Shown piece by piece: positions 43,871 to 52,524 of a stretch of DNA of 54,810 nucleotides. Numbering within the stretch: position 1 is the stretch's first letter; the number at the start of each line of letters is the position of its first letter. This stretch comes from Candidatus Binatia bacterium (GTDB lineage Bacteria; Desulfobacterota; Binatia; UBA1149; CAITLU01). The stretch lies in assembly GCA_036493895.1 (NCBI GenBank), contig DASXOZ010000056.1:1-54810 (forward strand), in the 5' to 3' direction. The position numbers and the translations under genes were made by a program. The notes under the pieces were generated by a model. It was not told the origin of the DNA. It saw only the letters and a list, made by a program, of their open reading frames with translations, and did no database searches.

Positions 43871-45265
43871 CTACGCGCCGGCGCACCTCTTCAGCTCGTC
43901 GATCGCCTCGACGAACGCCGTCGAGATCGAGCCGACCTCCTGCGCCAGCGACGGACACGTGACGACACCGATGTCGATGGCATCCTGGTAGCTGAACACC
44001 GTGACGTTGAGGGCGGCACCTTCGAGAATGGGCCCGAGCGGATAGACCGCGAGCACTCGCGCGCCGCCGGCGAAAAAAGGAAACGGCGGCCCGGGAACGT
44101 TCGAGATCACCAGGTTGTGCACCGGCGCATGGCGCTCTGCCATCTTCAGCGCCGAGTAAAGCTGCATCGCCTGCGCGAACAGCAGCGGCGGCAGCAGCTC
44201 CACCCATTCGCCCAGCAGGTTGGCGCCCATCGACGCCATGATTTTCTTGGCGGCTGCCGTGCTCGCGGCGATCTCGCGCACGACGCCGAGCGAATCCTCG
44301 ATGTGCACCGGAAGCCCGATGAACATCGCCGACACGCGATTGAAGCTCGATGCTTCTTCTCCCGCGCGGCGCGCGGACACGGGCACCGAGGCCACCAGGG
44401 GCCGGTCGGGAAGTACGCCGGCCTCGTCGAGGCGGCGGCGCAGCGCAATCGTGCAGGCGGCGAGCACGACGTCGTTGACCGTCGCGCCGAAGGCCGTGCG
44501 CAGCAATTTGACGTCGGCCAGCGACGCGCGTGCGAACGACACGGCGCGGCGCGGCGTCAGCGCATGGCTGAACGGTGTCGCGGGCGCAGCCATCGGCAGC
44601 GTGATGTTTGCATCCGCCGACAACGAGACGATCGCTTCGGCCGCCGACACCAGGGTCTCGCGCACGACGGCGGCCGCGCGCGCCGGATCACCCACGCGAG
44701 CAGCGATCGACGCGGCGGCGAGCTGGAACAGCGACGGCGTCGCTTCGTCCTCGCCGTACCCTTCCGGATGAAGCTCCCGCGGCGGCGCCACCGGTTCCAG
44801 ATCGTAGATCTCCCGCAGCATCTGCGCACCGGAGACGCCGTCGACGATGCAGTGGTGCACCTTGGCGAGGATCGCCATGCGCCCGCCTTCGAGTCCTTCG
44901 AGAAGACAGAACTGCCAGAGCGGTCGGTCGCGTCGCAGGGGCTCGCTTGCGTAGTGGCCGACGAATTCTTCGAACTGCTGCTGGCTGCCCGGCTCGGGCA
45001 GCGTGGCGCGGATGATGTGGCTGGCGAGCTCGACGCGTGCGTCGATCCACGCAGGATGGTCGAGGCCGAACGGGAATTGGACGAGACGGCGACGAAAGCC
45101 TGGAAGCGCGACCAGGCGCCGCACGAACTCGGCGCGCATCGCATCGAAATCGTAGCCGCCCGGAATCGTCGATGGATCGACGACGGTCACGCCGACCCCA
45201 TGCATGTGCTGGGCCGGCGTTTCCATGTACAGGAAAGCGGCGTCCACGCCGGACAGTCGCTGCAT
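43871..45265 (-). CDS. Wax ester synthase/diacylglycerol acyltransferase (WS/DGAT)
   Basis: A 464-residue bifunctional acyltransferase that esterifies fatty alcohol or diacylglycerol with acyl-CoA to make storage lipid. The active motif is H137-H-C-I-V-D142-G (KVHHCIVDGVSGAQML). The N-terminus LSGVDAAFLYMETPAQHMHG and the late VHNLVISNVPGPPFPFFAGG are typical of the family. ATG 45265 has GGCAGGAG upstream. This supports neutral-lipid storage in the host, consistent with the acyl-CoA enzymes nearby. Confidence 0.95.
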   Translation of the reverse strand: MQRLSGVDAAFLYMETPAQHMHGVGVTVVDPSTIPGGYDFDAMRAEFVRRLVALPGFRRRLVQFPFGLDHPAWIDARVELASHIIRATLPEPGSQQQFEEFVGHYASEPLRRDRPLWQFCLLEGLEGGRMAILAKVHHCIVDGVSGAQMLREIYDLEPVAPPRELHPEGYGEDEATPSLFQLAAASIAARVGDPARAAAVVRETLVSAAEAIVSLSADANITLPMAAPATPFSHALTPRRAVSFARASLADVKLLRTAFGATVNDVVLAACTIALRRRLDEAGVLPDRPLVASVPVSARRAGEEASSFNRVSAMFIGLPVHIEDSLGVVREIAASTAAAKKIMASMGANLLGEWVELLPPLLFAQAMQLYSALKMAERHAPVHNLVISNVPGPPFPFFAGGARVLAVYPLGPILEGAALNVTVFSYQDAIDIGVVTCPSLAQEVGSISTAFVEAIDELKRCAGA

Positions 45266-45525
45266 CGCAGGCTCCTGCCGCGCGACTCCCCTCCGGCGGC
45301 GGCGCAACGCTACGCCCGGGGCGGGGCTTAGAGAAACGGGGCGGCTCTCGGCGGGAGGTGTTCCCATCCGGGGACCGAGCGTTGTATTGGAAGTGTGGAT
45401 GGGGACAGGCACCAGGCGCTGCGGCGTCGGGGAAACATGCAGCGACGTCCCTGCGCCCGGTGCCAGTCCCCTGGCCTGTTCCCAAGTCAGTCGCCGCCAA
45501 GTCCGTCGCCGAAGGAGAACCCGCG
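45266..45525. promoter_or_regulatory. Divergent intergenic region with GGGGACAGGCACC hairpin
   Basis: 260 bp between the WS/DGAT and amidohydrolase genes. It holds both ribosome sites and the palindrome listed separately. GTTGTATTGGAAGTGTG (45381-45397) is a small AT-richer patch that might hold a promoter. Confidence 0.35.
45401..45471. repeat. Imperfect palindrome, GGGGACAGGCACC family
   Basis: GGGGACAGGCACCAGGCGC (45401-45419) pairs with GCGCCCGGTGCCAGTCCCC (45453-45471) with two mismatched positions, and the inner part is also partly complementary (GGCGTCG with CGACGTC). It is the second intergenic member of the family seen at 38374 and 47867. Confidence 0.75.
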
Positions 45526-46689
45526 ATGCCGTACGCTGAAGGCCGCACGATTCACGACGCCGACTCCCACATCGTCGAAACTCCCGACTGGCTCGATCCT
45601 TTTCTTTCGCGCGAAGTGCGCGAGCGGATGCCGAAGCTCGGTCTTTCGGCCGTGCGACCCGGCGAGCACAAGCTGATCGAGGTCGCCAGGCGCAATCACG
45701 CAGATGCGGCCTACCGCGATCTTGACGAAGAGCAGATCATGCTGCGCAAGAACTGGAGCGCGACCGGCTCTTTCCTGAAGGAAGATCGACCGCGCGCGCT
45801 CGATCTTCTCGGCTTCGCGAGCCAGCTCGTCTTCAACACCTTCCTCAACAAGTACCTCGCGGCGCTCGAGCAGAGGGACGATCCTCGGCTCGCGTACGAA
45901 GTGGCCGCCGGCCACAACCGTGCGATGGTCGATTTCTGTTCGGCCGATCCGCGCCTGCTCGCAACCTGCTACGTTCCGCTCGCCGATTTCGAGATGTCGG
46001 CTCGCGCCGCAGCCGGTGCGATCGCGATGGGAGCGCGCGCGCTGCTCGTGCCGTCGCAGTGTCCGCGCACTCATTCGCCGAGCCACACCGGACTTTTTCC
46101 GGTGTGGGACCAGGCCGCCGAAGCCGGCATTCCGATTCTTTTCCACGTCGGCGGAGGCGGCGAGCTGCTGGCGCCGAAGTATTTCGACAACGGGCTCCCG
46201 CCGATTCCCGACTTCCACGGCGGCGACGAAAATTTCCGTTCCGTCGACTACATGGCCATTGCGGCGCCGCCCGCGCAGACGCTGGCGACGCTGATCTTCG
46301 ACCGCGTGCTCGACCGCCATCCGCACCTGATGTGGGGCGTCATCGAGCAGGGCGCGTCCTGGGTGCCCGGCTGGATGCGCATGATGGATTCGGCCGTCGC
46401 GGCGTTCTCGAAGATGGAAGAGCGACTGCGCAGGCTCTCCGGCACCCCGAGCGAAATCGTCCGGCGCCAGGTTCGCGTCACGCCGTATCCGTCGGAAGAC
46501 GTGGGCTGGATCATCGAGCAGGCAGGCGAGGAAGTGTGCCTGTTCTCCAGCGACTACCCGCACGTCGAAGGCGGGCGCAACCCGATACGCCGCTTCGAGA
46601 ACACGATGCGGGGACTCGCCGCAGCGCCGGTCGAACGATTCTATCGAACGAATTTCGAGAGCCTGATGGGAAGCGCGCTGGCGCAGTGA
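45526..46689 (+). CDS. Amidohydrolase_2-family hydrolase/decarboxylase
   Basis: A 387-residue metal-dependent TIM-barrel protein of the ACMSD-like amidohydrolase_2 group. The N-terminus HDADSHIVETPDWL has the D-x-D-x-H variant of the metal motif; FHVGGGGELL supplies the central His; the C-terminus CLFSSDYPHVEGG provides the Asp/His end of the site. Known members decarboxylate or hydrolyse aromatic acids; the substrate is unknown here. ATG 45526 follows AAGGAG at 8 nt. Confidence 0.88.
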   Translation: MPYAEGRTIHDADSHIVETPDWLDPFLSREVRERMPKLGLSAVRPGEHKLIEVARRNHADAAYRDLDEEQIMLRKNWSATGSFLKEDRPRALDLLGFASQLVFNTFLNKYLAALEQRDDPRLAYEVAAGHNRAMVDFCSADPRLLATCYVPLADFEMSARAAAGAIAMGARALLVPSQCPRTHSPSHTGLFPVWDQAAEAGIPILFHVGGGGELLAPKYFDNGLPPIPDFHGGDENFRSVDYMAIAAPPAQTLATLIFDRVLDRHPHLMWGVIEQGASWVPGWMRMMDSAVAAFSKMEERLRRLSGTPSEIVRRQVRVTPYPSEDVGWIIEQAGEEVCLFSSDYPHVEGGRNPIRRFENTMRGLAAAPVERFYRTNFESLMGSALAQ

Positions 46690-46764
46690 CCGTCGATGCC
46701 GGCCGCTCCGGGTGCGCGCTTGTGCGTGCGCGCCGTGCACTTGCGCGCACGCGCGGTCCTCGGC

Positions 46765-47841
46765 TCACGGCTCGACGACGATCTTCGCGTGCTTCTCGGG
46801 GTTTTTCAGGTCCTCGAATGCCTGCGGCACTCCCTCCAGTGCGATGCGCCCGGTGACCAGCGGCGCGACGTCGATGCGTCCTTCGGCGATGTGGCCGAGC
46901 GTGGCGGTGAACTCTTCGGGCGTGTAGGCGAGCACGAAGCGAAGCTGAAGCTCCTTGTTGATCGCGAGCACCGGCTCGATCTCGTCGCGCTCCATGCACA
47001 CTCCGACGACGACGATGCGCGCCTTGCGCATCGCCTTCTCGAAGATCTGCGCGATGACGCCGGGCACGCCGACGCACTCGAAGACGACGCCGGGCCGAAG
47101 CTGGGGGCCGAGCCCGATCATCGTCATCGCGTCGTGGGGATCGACGCCGTGCGGATTGGCGAGGTCTTCCCACCGCTTCCACGGGGAATCGGCGGCGGGA
47201 TCGATGACGACGTCGGCGCCCATCTTCGAAGCCAGCGCGCGGCGCGCCGGCGAAAAATCCGAAGCGATGATCGGCGATGCACCCGCGAGCTTCAGCGCCG
47301 CGATCACGGCAAGGCCGATCGGGCCGCATCCGATGACGAGCGGAACGTCGTCGGGCGTCATCACCGCCGCGGCCACGGCGTGAAGTCCCACGGCCATCGG
47401 CTCGGTCAGCGCGGCATGGTGCGGCGCCAGGCCGTTGGGCACCGGCAGCAGCAGCATCTCCTGCAGCAGCATCCGCTCGCCGAATCCGCCGGGGAAGTCG
47501 TTCGAGTAGCCGACCGTCGACAGTCCGGAGGCGCCGAGAGTGACCGGCATCGCGCAGACCGTCTGGCCTGCGGGATAAGGTTTGGAAGAGCCTGCCGCGA
47601 ACTCGAGAATCTCGGCGCAGAACTCGTGACCCATCACGATGTCGCGCGCCGGATCGACGCGGAACGGGGAGCCCGAACGGCTGGCGCTCTCGACCATGCG
47701 GTCCAGGTGCGACAGCGCATGAAGGTCCGAGCCGCAGATCCCGCAGGCCAGCGTCCGCACGAGCGCAGTACCGGGGGAAGGAACCGGATCCGGAACATCG
47801 CCCAGAACCAGGCGCGAGCTGCGGCGAACGACGGCCTTCAC
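46765..47841 (-). CDS. Medium-chain dehydrogenase lacking the structural zinc site
   Basis: A 358-residue MDR-family dehydrogenase. The catalytic site CGICGSDLHAL and GHEFCAEI are present. The lobe that normally holds four structural Cys reads MPVTLGASGLSTVGYSND and has none. The cofactor fold is VIGCGPIGLAVIAALK. A 12-residue insert (HLDRMVESASRS) separates the first zinc ligand from GHE. The substrate is unknown. It ends 75 bp from the amidohydrolase stop on the opposite strand. Confidence 0.88.
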   Translation of the reverse strand: MKAVVRRSSRLVLGDVPDPVPSPGTALVRTLACGICGSDLHALSHLDRMVESASRSGSPFRVDPARDIVMGHEFCAEILEFAAGSSKPYPAGQTVCAMPVTLGASGLSTVGYSNDFPGGFGERMLLQEMLLLPVPNGLAPHHAALTEPMAVGLHAVAAAVMTPDDVPLVIGCGPIGLAVIAALKLAGASPIIASDFSPARRALASKMGADVVIDPAADSPWKRWEDLANPHGVDPHDAMTMIGLGPQLRPGVVFECVGVPGVIAQIFEKAMRKARIVVVGVCMERDEIEPVLAINKELQLRFVLAYTPEEFTATLGHIAEGRIDVAPLVTGRIALEGVPQAFEDLKNPEKHAKIVVEP

Positions 47842-47866
47842 GATGAACCGCTGGATACGCGGAGAT

Positions 47867-47921
47867 GGGGACCGGCACCAGCCCGTTGGTGCCTGACCCC
47901 ATTCCTCTGGTGCCTGACCCC
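47867..47921. repeat. GGGGTCAGGCACC-family palindrome plus extra arm
   Basis: GGGGACCGGCACCA (47867-47880) and TGGTGCCTGACCCC (47887-47900) form a 14-bp stem with two mismatches around GCCCGT. The arm TGGTGCCTGACCCC recurs exactly at 47908-47921, followed by ATTACA as in the 38374 palindrome. Confidence 0.8.
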
Positions 47922-48212
47922 ATTACACCCATGACATTGGCGCTTGCCGGGTCGGGGATGCGGCGGCGGGTTCCCCGTGCTAAGGAGACCCACGCACAAC
48001 GCAGTAAGCGTCGAGCGCTCTTAGCGCGTCGCTAATGCGTCGGACCTCCTCTGCTAATCCTTGGGGAATGACGCATTGCGCCGTTGCACGCGGACGCAGT
48101 TCGCGGAACCATGGGCGTTCCACCCAAGGGGCGCACCGGCGGGTGGAAGGAAACGGACCAGCGTTTCCGATGCGGCGGCAGAGGCGGTGGTCTGGTGCAG
48201 GGTCGCCGGCCA

Positions 48213-48221
48213 GGGAGGTGA
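48213..48221 (+). promoter_or_regulatory. Consensus ribosome binding site fixing the oxoamine synthase start
   Basis: GGGAGGTGA lies 5 nt before the GTG at 48227, a near-perfect match to the 16S tail. This rules out the longer upstream frame and the GTG inside the site itself. Confidence 0.8.
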
Positions 48222-48226
48222 AAAGA

Positions 48227-49432
48227 GTGGACGTATTCCAGAAGTGCAGCGAGTACACCCGGGCGAAGTCGCTCCGGGACGAGGGCGTCTACCACTACTT
48301 CCGCCAGATCGGCTCCCAGCAGGATCCCGTCGTCATGATCGACGGCAAGGAATTGATCATGCTGGGGTCGAACAACTACCTCGGCCTGGCCAGCCACCCC
48401 GAAGTGAAAGCCGCCGCCATCGCGGCGATCGAGAAATTCGGAACCGGCTGCGCCGGCTCCCCGCTCCTTAACGGCTCCCTTACGATCCACGGCGAGCTCG
48501 AAGGGCGCCTTGCCGATTTCATGCGCTGCGAGGCGGCGCTGATCTTCACGACCGGCTTCCAGGTCAACCTCGGCGTGCTCTCGTGCCTGCTCGGCCGCCA
48601 CGATTACGTCTTCCTCGACGACCTCGACCATGCCTGCATCATCGACGGCGCGCGCCTCGGCATGGGCAAGCAGGTCAAGTTCCGCCACAACGACTGGAAG
48701 AACCTCGAGGAGAAAATCCTGCTGACGCCGGCCGACCGCGGCCGCCTCATCGTCATCGACGGCGTCTACTCGATGGAAGGCGACCTGGCGCCGATGACCG
48801 AGATCGTCGCGGTCAAGCGCCGCCACAACGCTCGCCTCATGGTCGACGACGCGCACGGCATCGGCGTGATGGGCAAGCACGGGCGCGGCACCGCCGAGCA
48901 CTTCGGCGTCGAGGACGACGTCGATCTCGTGATGGGAACGTTCTCGAAGTCGCTGGCCTGCGTCGGCGGTTTCGTCGCCGGCGACCGCTACGTCATCGAC
49001 TACATCCGTCACAACGCGCGCTCGCAGATCTTTGCCGCCTCGATGCCGCCGGCCAGCGTGGCCGCGGTGATGAAGGCGCTGGAAATCGTCATCCGCGAGC
49101 CCGAGCGCCGCGAAAGGCTGTGGGAAAACACCCACTACATGAAAGCCGCGCTCGATGATCTCGGGTTCGACACCGGGGAAGCGGCTTCGCCGGTGATCCC
49201 GATGGTCGTCGGCGACGATTTCACGGCTTACCGCATGGTGGCCGACCTTCACGACGAAGGCGTCTTCGCCAACCCGGTCGTGTCGCCGGCAGTGGCCGAA
49301 GGTCGCGCGATGATCCGCACGTCGTACATGGCCACGCACAAGCGCGAGCACCTGGACCGCGCGCTGGTCGCGCTGGAGAAAGTCGGGCGCCGCCACGGCG
49401 TGCTTCGTTCCCGGGCCAAGCGGACGGCGTGA
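48227..49432 (+). CDS. PLP-dependent alpha-oxoamine synthase, serine-palmitoyltransferase-like
   Basis: A 401-residue type I aminotransferase-fold enzyme that condenses an amino acid with an acyl thioester, losing CO2. The PLP lysine is K241 in GTFSKSLACVGGF; H135 (DDLDHACIIDG) stacks on the ring; D208/H210 are in MVDDAHGIGVMG. CAGSPLLNGSLTIHGELE matches the serine-palmitoyltransferase subgroup (SGSRxLNGTxxLHxxLE) better than KBL or BioF, though the Arg is Pro here. It would make a 3-keto-sphinganine-like or other aminoketone lipid. The stop overlaps the DUF2804 start. Confidence 0.88.
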   Translation: MDVFQKCSEYTRAKSLRDEGVYHYFRQIGSQQDPVVMIDGKELIMLGSNNYLGLASHPEVKAAAIAAIEKFGTGCAGSPLLNGSLTIHGELEGRLADFMRCEAALIFTTGFQVNLGVLSCLLGRHDYVFLDDLDHACIIDGARLGMGKQVKFRHNDWKNLEEKILLTPADRGRLIVIDGVYSMEGDLAPMTEIVAVKRRHNARLMVDDAHGIGVMGKHGRGTAEHFGVEDDVDLVMGTFSKSLACVGGFVAGDRYVIDYIRHNARSQIFAASMPPASVAAVMKALEIVIREPERRERLWENTHYMKAALDDLGFDTGEAASPVIPMVVGDDFTAYRMVADLHDEGVFANPVVSPAVAEGRAMIRTSYMATHKREHLDRALVALEKVGRRHGVLRSRAKRTA

Positions 49433-50445
49433 AGGACGAGATCGAGCAACCGACCCTTCTCTGCACGCCTTCCGGATCCCTTAGCCCCGACGCCGTCGGC
49501 TGGAGCCGAAGGCCTCTGCATCGCTGCAACCTGTCGCGCCACTTCCTTCGCAAGAAGCGGTGGAACTACTGGGCGATCCAGACCGAACAGTTCTTCTTCT
49601 GCTGCGGGCTTGCGCACCTCGACTATGCGGCCAACGCGTTCGTCTATCTCGTCGACGTCCGGCGCAAGCTCGTCATCGAAAAAAGCTTCACGCGCCTGTT
49701 CGGGCGCGGCTGCAAACTCGGCGAAAGCGTCGACTCGCCGGCATTTTTCCGGACCCGCAGAATGACGTTCTCGGAATCGCACGACGAGCCGGGCGCGACC
49801 TCCTTGCTGGTCACGTGCGACCGCTTCGACGGCGCCGACCGCCTGTCGGCGGCCGTTCGCGTGATCTATCCCGAGGACTTCGAAACTCTCGGCGTCGTCG
49901 TGCCGATGGACCACAAGCACTTCCAGTACACGTCCAAGCACGTCGCCGTGCCCGTGGCCGCGCGCGTGCGCATCGGGCGCAGGGAAATTCCCTTCGAAGG
50001 CGTCGAGGCTTTCGCGTGCCTGGATTTCGGCCGCGGCGTCTGGCCGCGCCGCACGCGCTGGAACTGGGGCGCCGCCTCCGGCTACGTCGACGATGCCAAC
50101 GTCGGCATCAATCTCGGCGGATCATGGACTGACGGCACCGGTGCCACCGAGAACGCAATTTCCATCGACGGGCGCCTCGTCAAGATCCACGAGGACCTCG
50201 AGTGGCGCTACGACAACGTCAACTTCCTCGCGCCGTGGCGCGTGCGCGCGCCTCTCAGCGGCGACGTCGACCTGCTCTTCGAGCCGATCGTCGAGCGAAG
50301 GGCCGCAACCGACGTCCTTGTCGTGCGCTCGCGCGTCCACCAGGTCTTCGGCATCTGGTCGGGCACGGTGCGCGACGAAAACGGCAGGACGATCGAGATT
50401 CCCTACCTGTTCGGCTGGGCAGAAGAGCACGTCGCAGTCTGGTAG
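49429..50445 (+). CDS. DUF2804 domain protein
   Basis: A 338-residue protein matching DUF2804: WSRRPLHRCNL near the N-terminus, the KKRWNYWAIQTEQFFFCCGLAHLDYA block, FACLDFGRGVWPRRTRWNWGAASG, and C-terminal VFGIWSGTVRDENG. It is beta-rich and shares sequence flavour with the CrtC/AttH-type lipocalin-related fold, so lipid or isoprenoid binding is plausible. Its GTG start overlaps the oxoamine synthase stop (GTGA), so the two are made together. No function is established for the family that I can state with confidence. Confidence 0.85.
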   Translation: MKDEIEQPTLLCTPSGSLSPDAVGWSRRPLHRCNLSRHFLRKKRWNYWAIQTEQFFFCCGLAHLDYAANAFVYLVDVRRKLVIEKSFTRLFGRGCKLGESVDSPAFFRTRRMTFSESHDEPGATSLLVTCDRFDGADRLSAAVRVIYPEDFETLGVVVPMDHKHFQYTSKHVAVPVAARVRIGRREIPFEGVEAFACLDFGRGVWPRRTRWNWGAASGYVDDANVGINLGGSWTDGTGATENAISIDGRLVKIHEDLEWRYDNVNFLAPWRVRAPLSGDVDLLFEPIVERRAATDVLVVRSRVHQVFGIWSGTVRDENGRTIEIPYLFGWAEEHVAVW

Positions 50446-50691
50446 GCGCCGCAGCGGGCAAACTGGACCTGGCGCCCGCCCACCTGCGTCCGGGCGACGC
50501 GCCGGCATCGCGACCGCAGGCATTCCAGCAATGGAATATCCGAACGTCGCGATGATGCTTTCGCATTGCCGGGGGCGCTTCACGCCTTCATGCTCGCGAC
50601 CATGTCGCCGCAACTCGAACGCGACCCGACTTCGCCCATCCACGCGAACGGGAAGGCTCGCCACCGGCATGCGCCCGGCAATCCATTGCTG
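50446..50691. other. Intergenic stretch before the toxin-antitoxin genes
   Basis: About 246 bp with no convincing gene. GGAATATCC and short repeats around 50525-50560 are noted only as composition shifts. Confidence 0.35.
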
Positions 50692-50713
50692 TTGCACACC
50701 CATAGGTGTACAA
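50692..50713. promoter_or_regulatory. Operator-like inverted repeat before hicA
   Basis: TTGCACACC-CATA-GGTGTACAA is a 9-bp inverted repeat with one mismatch, 4 nt before the preferred hicA start. Its symmetry and place fit autoregulation by the HTH-containing HicB antitoxin. AGGTG within it also serves as the ribosome site. Confidence 0.5.
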
Positions 50714-50717
50714 AGTC

Positions 50718-50894
50718 GTGAAGCGTCGCGTCCTGGAGAAGCGCCTGCGAAACCTCGGCTGGAGGCTGCTCCGGCACGGCAGCAGGCACGACGTGTGGAC
50801 GGATGGCCAGCGGGAAGAAGCTGTGCCGCGCCACGTGGAGATCCATGAGGCGCTGGCCCACGCGATCCTTCGCCGCGCGACGCCAAGGAGCTGA
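50718..50894 (+). CDS. hicA: HicA-family toxin (mRNA interferase)
   Basis: A 58-residue double-stranded-RNA-binding-fold toxin that cleaves mRNA independently of the ribosome when free of antitoxin. It reads MKRRVLEKRLRNLGWRLLRH, then GSRHDVW with the catalytic His24, and VPRHVEIHEALAHAIL. This order matches HicA closely. I chose GTG 50718 since MKRR is the family's common start; GTG 50706 adds four residues but would lie in the inverted repeat. The antitoxin follows 1 bp after the stop. Confidence 0.9.
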   Translation: MKRRVLEKRLRNLGWRLLRHGSRHDVWTDGQREEAVPRHVEIHEALAHAILRRATPRS

Positions 50895-50895
50895 A

Positions 50896-51315
50896 GTGCG
50901 ATTCCAGGGAACGATACGCAGGGACGGGCGCTGGTGGCTTGTCGAGGTACCCGTCTTCGATGCCATGACCCAGGGACGCAGCCGCCGCGAAGCGCTGACG
51001 ATGATCGAGGACTGGTTCGTGACACTGATCGATCGAGAGGGCTTCTCGGTGCAGGTGCACGAGGTGGGCAAGCGCGACGTGGAGATCGGTTCGAGCGATG
51101 CCGGGGCGATGATCAGCCTGCTGCTGCGCCGCCAGCGTCACAGGAGCGGCCTGACGCTGGCCCAGGCCGCCAAACGACTGAAAGCCCGGTCGCGCAACGC
51201 CTATGCCCGCTACGAACAGGGCATCTCGGTGCCGACGATCGAAAAACTCGACGAGCTCCTGCGAGCGGTCGCGCCCGACCACGAGCTCGTCGTCCGGCAG
51301 CGCACCGCCGCGTGA
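50896..51315 (+). CDS. hicB: HicB-family antitoxin with C-terminal helix-turn-helix
   Basis: A 139-residue antitoxin. Residues 1-55 form the partly degraded RNase-H-like HicB domain (GRWWLVEVPVFDAMTQGRSRREALTMIEDW). Residues 76-127 are an XRE-type HTH (LRRQRHRSGLTLAQAAKRL, YEQGISVPTIEKLDELL) for DNA binding. It neutralises HicA and should repress the operon through the upstream inverted repeat. GTG 50896 follows AAGGAG at 5 nt, ruling out the longer frame from 50803. Gene order toxin then antitoxin is usual for hicAB. Confidence 0.88.
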   Translation: MRFQGTIRRDGRWWLVEVPVFDAMTQGRSRREALTMIEDWFVTLIDREGFSVQVHEVGKRDVEIGSSDAGAMISLLLRRQRHRSGLTLAQAAKRLKARSRNAYARYEQGISVPTIEKLDELLRAVAPDHELVVRQRTAA

Positions 51316-51780
51316 GTTTTCGGCGGCCGTCGATTGGCCGGGACGAAGGCAACGACCCCGCTAACATGTAGGATTTCGCGCATCTGCACGTTTCGAATGT
51401 GGCCCAGTCTACCAATGGAGATGTCAGTCCGAAGTGTGACGCGGACGGTATGAATGTAGCCGCTCTGCCTATCTGAGTTCTCGACCCCGCCCGTGGTGGC
51501 CCGAAATCGCCGCTACTCCCTGCTCGATGAGCTGGCGGAGCCTTACGACCCGGTTCAGACCGCCGGTAATGGCTCGGTTCCATCGTGATCGGGACGGCGC
51601 TCTGGCGCTGCTCGTGCTGGCGCGGATGCATTGATGGCTGCCGCCGGGTGCGTCGAGCTTGCGGTCGGCCGGCGTGCTCGAGTTGCTGCGCCGCGGCGCA
51701 TCGAGGTTCGTGCGTGTTCGCGAGGGCAGCAGCACCGATCGGCAGCATGCCCGTCGATACCTCCGGCATGGCAAGCAGGC
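51316..51780. other. Non-coding/degraded stretch, possible decayed insertion-sequence ends
   Basis: No intact gene. CTGCACGTTTCGAATGTGGC followed by CCAGTCTACC (51385-51412) resembles the GTGGCCCAGT terminal-repeat core of some IS21-type elements, but no istA/istB is near. The rest is probably the lost 5' part of the transposase remnant or unrelated debris. Confidence 0.35.
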
Positions 51781-52524
51781 CGATGCGACGAGGAATTGGT
51801 CTACCGCGTGTTCGCCGCGGAACTGGACGGCTTTCTCGCCGAGGCGGAGGCTCGCGGCCACCCGCTACCGTCCTTCGTCGAATCGACATTCATCGCGCGC
51901 CTCGGCAACGCCATGCTCGCGGCCGGCGCCGTTGATGCGGCTTCGTCGCGTTGCGCGACGCTCGCGGGATTCTCGCTTCATGCCGGCCTTGCGATTGCTG
52001 CAATCGACCGTCCAGGGCTGGAGAGAATTTGCCGTTACATGGGACGACCGCCGTTGGCGTCGGAGCGTCTCGAGCGATTGAGCGACGGTCGCATCCTCGA
52101 TCGGCTGCGACACCGATGGCGAGACGGAACATCGGCGCTGGTGTTCGAGCCTGGCGAATTTCTCGCGCGACTTGCGGCGCAGGTTCCGCCGCCGCGGGTG
52201 CACCAGGTCAGGTACCACGGCCTGCTCGCACCATGCGCCGCGTGGCGGCGTTTCGTGGTCCCGGCGGCTGGCACGGAAGAGAACGCAGAGCGATCCGCGT
52301 GTTCGCACGACGATCCGCAAGGCAGTCGTGCGCGGCGCATCGTGTGGAGCGAGCTGCTCCGCTGCGTGTTCGCGGTGCATGCGCTCCGCTGTGAACGATG
52401 CGGGTCGAAGACGCGGGTGATGGCGGCGGTGCGCTCGCCCGCGGTGGTCGCGGCGTTTCTGTCGTGCATCGGCAAGGAGGGGCGTTCGCCGCCGCAGGCC
52501 TGGCAGGGCGGGTCGGCTGCGTAG
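51781..52524 (+). pseudogene. IS91-family transposase remnant (C-terminal part)
   Basis: About 248 codons match the C-terminal part of IS91/ISCR-type transposases: GFSLHAGLAIAAIDRPGLERICRYMGRPPLA, RWRDGTSALVFEPGEFLARLAA, VPPPRVHQVRYHGLLAPCAAWR and the final zinc-ribbon-like LLRCVFAVHALRCERCGSKTRVMAAV. The N-terminal zinc finger and most of the HUH/Y2 catalytic part expected of a 380-500-residue enzyme are missing; upstream codons to 51631 in this frame are not homologous-looking. It is a dead fragment of a rolling-circle transposon and marks past insertion beside the hicAB module. Confidence 0.8.

Larger units (their letters stand above)
47842..48226. other. Intergenic region with palindromic repeats and leader of the oxoamine synthase
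   Basis: 385 bp between divergent genes. The left part holds the GGGGACCGGCACC palindrome and one more copy of its arm. The right 250 bp form the upstream leader of the synthase, including GCGCTCTTAGCGCGTCGCTAATGCG (about 48015-48039, partly self-complementary). I see no convincing short gene. A reading frame runs through from 48035 in the synthase frame, but its codons do not look like protein. Confidence 0.45.

Noticed and set aside
51631..51780. N-terminal part of the IS91-type transposase frame
   Set aside because: The frame stays open but the codons do not resemble the HUH/Y2 region, so I start the remnant at about 51781.
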